This document shows, piece after piece, positions 6,817 through 13,573 of a stretch of 19,628 nt of DNA (its first letter is position 1; every line of letters begins with the position of its first letter). This stretch comes from JACJYE01 sp964432875 (GTDB lineage Bacteria; Bacteroidota; Bacteroidia; Chitinophagales; Saprospiraceae): the NCBI GenBank assembly GCA_964432875.1, contig CAYSPJ010000095.1:1-19628 (forward strand), read 5' to 3'. Under the pieces are notes generated by a model. It searched no databases. It saw only the letters and a list, made by a program, of their open reading frames with translations, and was not told where the DNA came from. The position numbers and the translations under genes were made by a program.

Positions 6817-8283
6817 CTATTCCGGCTGGAGCAGCCACATCAACTCGTTCACATTATCGCTGCCGCCAAACTGGCGGTTGATGGCTGCCGATACGTTGGC
6901 CTGGTTGTAGTCCAGCTCGTTTTGGGGGTACATCCAGCGCTTGGGCACTTGTCCGTTGTTTTGGGTGCCTTCGCCAGTGCGGAAGACGGGGAAGCCCGTG
7001 CGGCGCTGGTTGTAGAAAGACTCCCAGCCGGAGTGCATGAAAAGCGCCAGGTACTTCTGGGTGCTGATCTGCTCGATGGCTTTGGCGGGGTCGTAGGCGA
7101 CCAGCGGGTGGGCCAGGTAGGCCTGGATCCGCGCTGCGGGGATGCCGTAAAACTCCATCGAGGCGCGGATGCCATTCTCGTAGTGGGCCTTGGCATCGGC
7201 ACTGATCCAGCCGCGCGCGCTAGCTTCGGCCAGGTTGAACTGCAACTCGGGGTAGCCGATGGCGATGCACGGCTCGCCAGTGGGTTCGCTATGGTAGCGC
7301 TCGTCAACCGGGGAGCCTTTGCCCTCGTTGCTGGCGGCGAGCACGTTGGCCGTCAATTGCGCGCCCGACTCCAGGCCGCCGTAGGCCCCGACGATGTTCT
7401 CAAAGCCAGGCTGCCCGTTCTGTACGGCGCGGCGCTCCGGCTTGGCATAGGCTACCAGGCGCGGGTCGTTGCGCTCCTTCAGCAGATCGGCGAAAGTGGA
7501 CGACAGGTAGTAAGCGGTCTGCAAGCTACGGTTGTTGTAGTGCGGGTAGCGGTTGCCGTCGCGGTCAATATATTCCAACTGCGCATGGTCGGCATTGCTG
7601 GAAAATACCGGGTAGTTGACCGGATCGGCCACGATCTTCGCCGCTTGCGCCTTGGGGTTGATGGCGGTATGGCCTTCTTTCAAGGACAGGTCGATCAGTA
7701 CGCGCCAGCGGAAGGAGTTGATGAGCTGCTTCCACTTTTGCACATCGCCGCCATAGAGGAAATCGCCGCCAATGGGGCCGTTGGTGGGCTGCAGCAGGGC
7801 GTTGGCCTCCTCCAGCTCCTCCAAGATGCCCGCATAGATGGATGCCTGAGGATCGTAAGCTGGAGCAAAGGCCCCGGCTTCCCCTTTGAGCGCCTCCGCA
7901 TACGGCACATCGCCAAAGGTGCGGGTAAGCCCATGGAAGAAGTAGGCACGGAAAAACTTGCCGATGCCGATGTAATTGTCGTTGCCGACCCGTTCGGCTT
8001 CCTCGATCATCTTGGTCACCTGGCGCAGGGAGTTGTAGGTGCCGAAGCCGGCTCGCTGCCAGGAGTAGTACTGCTCGTCGGCCACGCCATCCGTGAAGAC
8101 CAGGTATTGCGATGCCAGAGCTGCATCGGCAGAAGGCACATTGAGGGCACTGACCAGGATGTTGGTCAGCAGCAAGCCAGGATTGACCTCTGAAGCCCGG
8201 TTGGGGTCAACCGATAAATCCTCGAAGCTTTCGCAGCCGGCGAAAAAGAGGGCCAGCGCTAATATGGAAATCAATTTTTTCAT
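6817..8283 (-). CDS. SusD/RagB-like outer-membrane lipoprotein (SusD-like_2 type)
   Basis: Surface-exposed substrate-binding lid that sits on the TonB-dependent transporter encoded just upstream. 488 aa with lipoprotein signal MKKLISILALALFFAGC (Cys17) followed by acidic residues, as expected for surface export. Family features: SVDPNRAS soon after the Cys, the N-terminal TPR-like region with IGIGKFFRAYFFHGLTRTFGDVPYAEAL (about 105-132), and near the C-terminus ISTQKYLALFMHSGWESFYNQRRTGFP, the classic SusD end block. Its partner SusC ends 132 bases upstream. The gap is almost entirely a heptad-type repeat element, yet the pair is presumably still co-transcribed. The substrate is not evident from sequence. 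The neighbouring phosphatases suggest a phosphorylated organic compound (inference). Confidence 0.95.
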   Translation of the reverse strand: MKKLISILALALFFAGCESFEDLSVDPNRASEVNPGLLLTNILVSALNVPSADAALASQYLVFTDGVADEQYYSWQRAGFGTYNSLRQVTKMIEEAERVGNDNYIGIGKFFRAYFFHGLTRTFGDVPYAEALKGEAGAFAPAYDPQASIYAGILEELEEANALLQPTNGPIGGDFLYGGDVQKWKQLINSFRWRVLIDLSLKEGHTAINPKAQAAKIVADPVNYPVFSSNADHAQLEYIDRDGNRYPHYNNRSLQTAYYLSSTFADLLKERNDPRLVAYAKPERRAVQNGQPGFENIVGAYGGLESGAQLTANVLAASNEGKGSPVDERYHSEPTGEPCIAIGYPELQFNLAEASARGWISADAKAHYENGIRASMEFYGIPAARIQAYLAHPLVAYDPAKAIEQISTQKYLALFMHSGWESFYNQRRTGFPVFRTGEGTQNNGQVPKRWMYPQNELDYNQANVSAAINRQFGGSDNVNELMWLLQPE

Positions 8284-8305
8284 GATTTTATCTGTTTTGC
8301 GTTAT

Positions 8306-8408
8306 CGCTATTTAGGCCGTAAGCAGTTCGTGACAAGTTGTCGTACCAGCCACCAATACCCGAAGCTCGCAACTCGTAACCCGCAGCTCTCGGCATGGCT
8401 AAATAGCG
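8306..8408. repeat. Short copy of the NNNCGAG heptad element between susC and susD
   Basis: The ends are a perfect 10-bp inverted repeat, CGCTATTTAG (8306-8315) and CTAAATAGCG (8399-8408). The right arm, read on the minus strand, contains four heptads (CTGCGGG, TTACGAG, TTGCGAG, CTTCGGG) preceded by a CATGCCGA block. It aligns base for base with the right arm of the full element at 18044-18102. The left arm is diverged. The element fills 103 of the 132 bases between the susC stop and the susD start. No clear target duplication is seen. Confidence 0.8.
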
Positions 8409-8415
8409 GCATCCG

Positions 8416-11400
8416 TTAAAATTTCACATTCACATTAAAACCCAAATTGCGCGAAGGCGGCGTCTGGAGGTACTCCTCCCCGCCCGTCGGCGCGCCATAG
8501 GGGTCTGGGTCTACAAAACCGTTATCGGTGCGCAAGAACAAGTTGCGGCCGACAAAGGAGACGCTGGCATCGCTCATGCCGAGGCGCGAGGCCCACTTCT
8601 GCGGCACCTGGAAAGTCAGTGTCACTTCGCGCAGCTTGATGAAGCTGGCATCATAGAGGTTGGACTCCTCAGCGGCACCGTGGTAGTAGGAGTTTATCCA
8701 GTTGGACCAGAATACATTCGTTTCGTTGGGCGCAAATTCGCGGGTATCGGAAATGGTATTCCCATTGGGGTCGGTGACGAGCTGGCCGCCAGTAACGACG
8801 ACGCCAGGACCGACATAAGAGCGGACGCCTTCATTCTCCAGGTCTCGGTCGGGAGTGACCGAATCGGGATGGGTACCACCCCACCACATCTTGCGGATGG
8901 TCTGCGAGTAGAACACCCCGCCCTGGCGCCCATCGAGCAGGAAGCTAAACGAAACCGGGCCGATGGTGAACTGGTTGAACAAACCGGCCACCCAATCGGG
9001 ATCAATGAAGCCCAGGCTGCGGCGGTTGGGGTCCACCAGCGGCAGGCCAGAGTTGCCGTCGTAGATGATCTGGCCGCCCGGGGCGCGCAGGAAAGCATCG
9101 CCGTAGTAGATGTCCAGGCGCTCGCCGGGGCGCACGCCGTTCAATTCTTGTAGGCCTTCCGCCAATTCATCGAGGTAGCGGCGATGGGTCGCCCAGTTGA
9201 GGTTGAGGTCCCAGCGGAAGTTGCGCGTGCGCACCGGGTTGGTATTCAGCATCACCTCTACGCCCTGGCGGCGGTATTGGTTGGCGTTGACCAGGCGCGA
9301 CCCAAAGCCTGAGGCCAGTGAAACAGGCAGGGAGATAATGTCGTTCCGATCGATGGTGCGGTAGTAGGTCACGTCCAACCCCAGGCGGCTTTTCAGGAAG
9401 CGTAGATCGCCGCCCAGCTCTACGGTAGTAGAAGTCTCTGGCTGGATCAAGGGGTTGGGCAAGGTGCCCGGATAGCTGACCGACGCGACGCGATCCCAAT
9501 TGACGGCGGGGTCGTAGGTCGATTGGTACTGGTAAGCCCCCAGGTCAGACCGGCCTTCGCTGCCCAGGTCGCTCGATACCTGGGCCCAAGAGGCACGCAG
9601 CTTCATGAAGGGCAGGAAGTTGCCCATATCGAAGAGCTCGGAGACCACGGTGCTGAGCGAGACGGAAGGGTAGAAATAGGAGTTGTTCTCCATTGGCAAA
9701 GACGAAGACCAGTCGTTGCGCGCCGTAAGCCCCAGATAGACGGCGCGGGCAAAGCCGATATCGGCCGTCGCATAAAGGCTGTTGACGCGCTTGGAACCCC
9801 GCAGGTTGGTGGTGGTCACATCATTCATGGAGTTGGATAGCGTATATAACTCCGGGATGTTCAAACCCGAGGTATTGGAAGACAAATAGCGGCGGTTGCG
9901 GTAGCGAGACGTACCCCCAACGATGGCGTTCACTTCCAGGTTTTCACCAAACGAGCGGTCAAAGGTGAGCAACAAATCATTGTTGAGCTGAAAGTCGGCG
10001 TTGTTTTCGATGTAGTAATTGCCGTTCACATCGTCAGAGTAAAGGATATAGCTCTTGGGCGTGAGCAGCTCGTAAGCATCCTGGCGCATGTCGGCACCGG
10101 AGCGGACCAGCAGCTTGAGCGAAGGGGTAAATTCATAGCCGAGCGACAAGTAGCCATAAGTATTGTCGGCAGTGTAAGGCTGTGTGTTTTCGTAGGCGGC
10201 AAAGTAGGGGTTGTTGTACCAGGCCAGATTGTAATGGCGCTGCTGCAAGCCCTCTTGACCCGGCATCCAGTAATTGCGCAGGTCGCGCACATCCACATCG
10301 GGGCCAGTCCACAGCAGGAGGTTGTAGACGTAGTTTTGGGGGCCATAGCCGCGGCGGGGATAGTTAGGGGTGTATTGCTTGTTGTAGGTCAGCGATGCGT
10401 TGGCCGTCAGCCGGGCGCCCAGGCTGTAGCCGCCGGCCAGGGTGAAAGTCGTTGCATTCACCGAGGTATTGGGCTCCTGGCCATTTTGATAGAACTGGGA
10501 GACGGACAGGCGGAAGTCGCCCTGTTCATTTTTGCCGCTCAGGCTAAGGTTGTGCGAAGTGATAAAGCCTGTTTCCAGGAAGTTTTGCAGGTTGTTCCTG
10601 CCGCGGGAGACCCAAGGCGTGGGGATGCGCGCTCCGGTAACCGGATCGATGGGGCTGTCGTATTGCGGCAGCTCCACAAAGCCGCTGGCAGTGGTGGGGT
10701 CGGGCTGATCCAATTTTGGCCCCCAGATCCAGCCAGAACCGTCCTGGATGCCTGCGCCCTTGCCGTTGACGTAGGCATAGCGGCCGCCATAACCGGCACC
10801 GTACTGGGTTTGTACCTCCGGCAGGATGGGCCAGCCAGCCTGGAACATATTGCTCGTATTGTATTCTACGTTGAAGCCCTTGACCTTGGCCCGCTTGGTG
10901 GTGATCATGATGGCACCATCTTTGCCCAGCGAGCCATAAAGGGCTGAAGCAGCAGTACCTTTCAGCACCGTAATGTCCTGGATATCGTCGGAACTGATAT
11001 CCCAAAAGTCAGTATTGACTGGTACGCCATCGAGCACGATCAGCGGGGTGCGCCCGCGCAGCAGGATAGACTGGTTTTCATACAAGCCCGTGCTGTTGAA
11101 GACGGTCAGGCCCGCCACCCGTCCGGTAAGATTGCTCAACACGTTGGGCTCCCGCGCTTTTTGCAGGCTGAGGCCTTCGACGCTTTGGGTGGCATAGCCC
11201 ACCTTTTTTTCGTCTTTTTCAATCCCCAGGGCGGTCACCACTACTTCAGAAAGGAGTTGCGCCTCGTCGGCCAGCACAATGGTCAGCACATTAGCGTTGC
11301 CCAGGGGATATTCCAGCGTTTCATACCCTACATAAGAAACCAGCAGGGTTTTGGCTTCGTTGGTTATCGTCAGGCTGAAGCTGCCATCGATGTCCGTCAC

Positions 11401-11586
11401 CGTCCCTGCCGTACTGCCTTTGGCGATGACGGTGGCACCGATAAGCGTTTCTCCATTGCGATTGGTTACTTGACCAGTAATCAACCGCTGGGCCAGCAGG
11501 ATAGGGCTGCTAAGCAGCAGCAGTAGCAGCACGCTCAACCCTTTTTGGAGCAGAGCGTGGGCCCGTTTGGGTGTATCATTCTTCAT
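8416..11586 (-). CDS. SusC/RagA-type TonB-dependent outer-membrane transporter
   Basis: 1056 aa. Signal peptide 1-33 (hydrophobic LSVLLLLLLSSPILLAQ). Carboxypeptidase-D-regulatory-like domain about 36-108 (ITGQVTNRNGETLIGATVIAKG...SYVGYET). The plug domain about 112-232 has VVVTALGIEKDEKKVGYA, LSNLTGRVAGLTV, LIVLDGVPVN, ITVLKGTAASALYGSLGKDGAIMITTKR, the standard SusC plug signature. The rest is the beta-barrel, ending NLGFNVNVKF with the terminal Phe. It forms the pedal-bin importer with the downstream SusD. The family length is normal and I see no frameshift. The leader 11587-11771 carries the family-2 hairpin repeat. No consensus promoter is visible there, so transcription could also come from further upstream. 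Confidence 0.97.
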   Translation of the reverse strand: MKNDTPKRAHALLQKGLSVLLLLLLSSPILLAQRLITGQVTNRNGETLIGATVIAKGSTAGTVTDIDGSFSLTITNEAKTLLVSYVGYETLEYPLGNANVLTIVLADEAQLLSEVVVTALGIEKDEKKVGYATQSVEGLSLQKAREPNVLSNLTGRVAGLTVFNSTGLYENQSILLRGRTPLIVLDGVPVNTDFWDISSDDIQDITVLKGTAASALYGSLGKDGAIMITTKRAKVKGFNVEYNTSNMFQAGWPILPEVQTQYGAGYGGRYAYVNGKGAGIQDGSGWIWGPKLDQPDPTTASGFVELPQYDSPIDPVTGARIPTPWVSRGRNNLQNFLETGFITSHNLSLSGKNEQGDFRLSVSQFYQNGQEPNTSVNATTFTLAGGYSLGARLTANASLTYNKQYTPNYPRRGYGPQNYVYNLLLWTGPDVDVRDLRNYWMPGQEGLQQRHYNLAWYNNPYFAAYENTQPYTADNTYGYLSLGYEFTPSLKLLVRSGADMRQDAYELLTPKSYILYSDDVNGNYYIENNADFQLNNDLLLTFDRSFGENLEVNAIVGGTSRYRNRRYLSSNTSGLNIPELYTLSNSMNDVTTTNLRGSKRVNSLYATADIGFARAVYLGLTARNDWSSSLPMENNSYFYPSVSLSTVVSELFDMGNFLPFMKLRASWAQVSSDLGSEGRSDLGAYQYQSTYDPAVNWDRVASVSYPGTLPNPLIQPETSTTVELGGDLRFLKSRLGLDVTYYRTIDRNDIISLPVSLASGFGSRLVNANQYRRQGVEVMLNTNPVRTRNFRWDLNLNWATHRRYLDELAEGLQELNGVRPGERLDIYYGDAFLRAPGGQIIYDGNSGLPLVDPNRRSLGFIDPDWVAGLFNQFTIGPVSFSFLLDGRQGGVFYSQTIRKMWWGGTHPDSVTPDRDLENEGVRSYVGPGVVVTGGQLVTDPNGNTISDTREFAPNETNVFWSNWINSYYHGAAEESNLYDASFIKLREVTLTFQVPQKWASRLGMSDASVSFVGRNLFLRTDNGFVDPDPYGAPTGGEEYLQTPPSRNLGFNVNVKF

Positions 11587-11684
11587 GATTTTGAATGTTT
11601 GATGGTTCTCGAAATGTTTCTAATTAGTATCCGTCCATTTAGTTAAGTGCCTGGGCTTTAGAGTTCGAGAGCAAGGCTTGCGAA

Positions 11685-11764
11685 GGCCCCAAAACCGGAG
11701 TTTACTGGCCGTAAATGAGGATTTTGGGGCCGAGCGTAACGCAGCTATCGGACTATAAAGACAG
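11685..11764. repeat. Long imperfect hairpin repeat (family 2, full hairpin)
   Basis: GGCCCCAAAA (11685-11694) pairs perfectly with TTTTGGGGCC (11722-11731). Inside it CC pairs with GG (11719-11720), and GTTTAC (11700-11705) pairs with GTAAAT (11711-11716) using one G-T pair, leaving a TGGCC loop. A 33-base conserved tail follows to 11764. Bases 11716-11764 recur exactly at 1-49. It lies between the stop of the repeat protein gene and the susC start, with no T-run after the stem on either strand. Confidence 0.8.
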
Positions 11765-11771
11765 GCACAAG

Positions 11772-13517
11772 TTAGCGCTGCAAACTGATGCGCGCAGCAT
11801 AAGTTTGACCTTCTGCGGAAGTGGCCAGCAGCGTATATAAGCCGTTGGGCAAGGCGCTGAGGTCGAGGGCCCGTTGATGGGCATCGGCAGCGAGCTGATA
11901 AGCCCGGCGTCCAGTCGCATCGAGTACTTCCAGATGGCGCAGCCGAACGTCCTGCGGCAGGTCGAGGGTCAGCTGCCCGCTGGTGGGGTTGGGATAGGCC
12001 TGGATGGCTTGTGCTTTCGGCTCCTGGGTGGAAGAGGTTAGTGAAAAGGTAAATTCAGCAGAGGCATAGATATCGTAGCCATCGCAGCACAACAAATAAG
12101 CCTTCCATTGCCCTTCATACAAATCGCTGGACGGCAAGGCGAGCTGGCCCGAGGCAGCGGGGATGTAATTCCACTCTGTCGAGCTGGCGTCGCCGGGCCT
12201 CTCACCCGAGGCATAAATGCCAATCCAATCGGTGCTGCTATAGTCCGGGCTGTTGAAGGTAAAGACGATGTCCTCACCCGGCGTATAGATGAGCTTGGAG
12301 GCGACCAGAGAGGCGGTATTGATGCCCCCAACTTCAAAGTTGACCGAGGCATAGACCGTATAGCCATCACAGCAGAGCAGGTAGGCGGTGTACTGCCCCG
12401 GCGCGAGGCTCGTGGTAAAGGTCAGGTAACCGCTGGCTGCCGGGATGTACTGGTAGTCCAATGAACTGACATCGCCCGGGGTCTGGCCCTGGCGGTAGAT
12501 GCCGATCCAATCGGTAGGGTCGAAAACCGGGCTGGCATAAGTAAAAATCATCGGGCTGCCTTCCGGATAGACCGAAGCGTTGGCCGTCAGCACGGCCCCC
12601 GGCACGCCTTCCTGAACCGTAAACGGCTTGCTCATCGCATATACCGACAGGCTATTACAGCAAAACAGATAGGCCACATAGGTGCCCGCTTCCAGCGAGC
12701 CGGCAAAATTGAGGGCACCGGAAGCCTGGGGGATATACTGCCACAGCTGAGAAAGCTCCACATTCGGGTCGTTGCCGAGCTTATAGATGCCAATCCAGTC
12801 CGTCGGCGAAAAGCTGGGGCTCTCATAGAGCAGGGTGATGGTCTCGCCGGAGCCGTACTCGTCTTTGGCTGAACGCAGCAGATCAGAACCAGTGCTCTCC
12901 TCGATGGCGAAATCCACTTGCGCATAGATGTCATAGCCATCGCAGCACAACAGGAAAGCCGTGTATTGGCCGGGGGCCAGCGCTTCGTCAAAAGTCGCCG
13001 TGCCCATCGCTTGCGGGAGATACTCATAAACGATGGAGCCGACGGTGCCAGGCGTTTCGCCCTGGTTGAAGATGCCGATCCAATCGGTATCTACCCAGTT
13101 GGGGCTGGAGTATTCAAAAACCAGCGTTTCGCCCTCCTCATAAACAGCTTTTTGTGAAACCAGGGAGGGGCCGGCAGTCACGGTAAATACCTCGGAAGTG
13201 GCATAGACATCGTAACTGTCGCAGCACAGGAGGAAGGCCACATAGCTGCCGGGGGCAAGCGGGTCGGTAAACACATAAGTGCCGCTGGCTTCCGGGATGT
13301 AGTCCCAGAGGGTAGAGTTGGCGTCGCCAGGCGTTTGCCCTGCTTCGTAAATACCGATCCAATCGGTGCTCACCCAGTCGGGAGAATTATAGGTGAAAGA
13401 GATGGGTTCGCCTTCGACAAAGGAAGTGGCCGACACGCTAAGCGCTGCCTGGCCTAATGCCGGCCTCGTTGCCAGACAGGCCAACAAGACGAACAAATGC
13501 GTAAAGAATGGCTTCAT
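11772..13517 (-). CDS. T9SS-secreted protein of five DWIGIY/Cys-Cys beta repeats
   Basis: 581 aa from ATG 13517, with signal peptide MKPFFTHLFVLLACLATRPALGQ. Five repeats of about 94 residues follow, each with a DWIGI(Y/F) motif at residues 52, 145, 240, 336 and 430, a (Q/N)-Y-I/L-P-x-A-(S/M)-G block about 20 residues later, and a vicinal Cys pair in (L/F)CC(D/N) at 98-99, 191-192, 286-287, 382-383 and 477-478. The C-terminus (about 500-581, with YPNPTSG) is a type A T9SS sorting domain. The repeat recalls the fn3-like domain of plant purple acid phosphatases and the fold motif of SKICH domains; that link is from memory. No catalytic domain is present, so a binding or surface-coat role is likely (inference). 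An in-frame ATG at 13577 overlaps the upstream stop as ATGA, but it would add 20 residues ahead of the signal peptide and translate through a terminator hairpin, so 13517 is preferred. Confidence 0.88.
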   Translation of the reverse strand: MKPFFTHLFVLLACLATRPALGQAALSVSATSFVEGEPISFTYNSPDWVSTDWIGIYEAGQTPGDANSTLWDYIPEASGTYVFTDPLAPGSYVAFLLCCDSYDVYATSEVFTVTAGPSLVSQKAVYEEGETLVFEYSSPNWVDTDWIGIFNQGETPGTVGSIVYEYLPQAMGTATFDEALAPGQYTAFLLCCDGYDIYAQVDFAIEESTGSDLLRSAKDEYGSGETITLLYESPSFSPTDWIGIYKLGNDPNVELSQLWQYIPQASGALNFAGSLEAGTYVAYLFCCNSLSVYAMSKPFTVQEGVPGAVLTANASVYPEGSPMIFTYASPVFDPTDWIGIYRQGQTPGDVSSLDYQYIPAASGYLTFTTSLAPGQYTAYLLCCDGYTVYASVNFEVGGINTASLVASKLIYTPGEDIVFTFNSPDYSSTDWIGIYASGERPGDASSTEWNYIPAASGQLALPSSDLYEGQWKAYLLCCDGYDIYASAEFTFSLTSSTQEPKAQAIQAYPNPTSGQLTLDLPQDVRLRHLEVLDATGRRAYQLAADAHQRALDLSALPNGLYTLLATSAEGQTYAARISLQR

Positions 13518-13542
13518 ATTGGATTGTTTTTGTGAAATTAGC

Positions 13543-13563
13543 AATAAAAGCCGCCTCGGCGGC
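13543..13563 (-). terminator. Intrinsic terminator after the phosphoesterase gene
   Basis: On the minus strand GCCGCCGAGGCGGC (13563-13550) forms a compact GC hairpin followed by TTTTATT (13549-13543). It lies 10 bases after the phosphoesterase stop and 26 bases before the preferred ATG of the next gene, so it likely reduces read-through into the repeat protein. Confidence 0.7.
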
Positions 13564-13573
13564 CCGGGCAATA

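Noticed and set aside
6703..8193. A 496-codon open frame on the plus strand opposite susD
   Set aside because: Antisense shadow of a clear SusD gene with high GC third positions; the product is low in family-like motifs, and the first codons overlap the terminator of the upstream gene.
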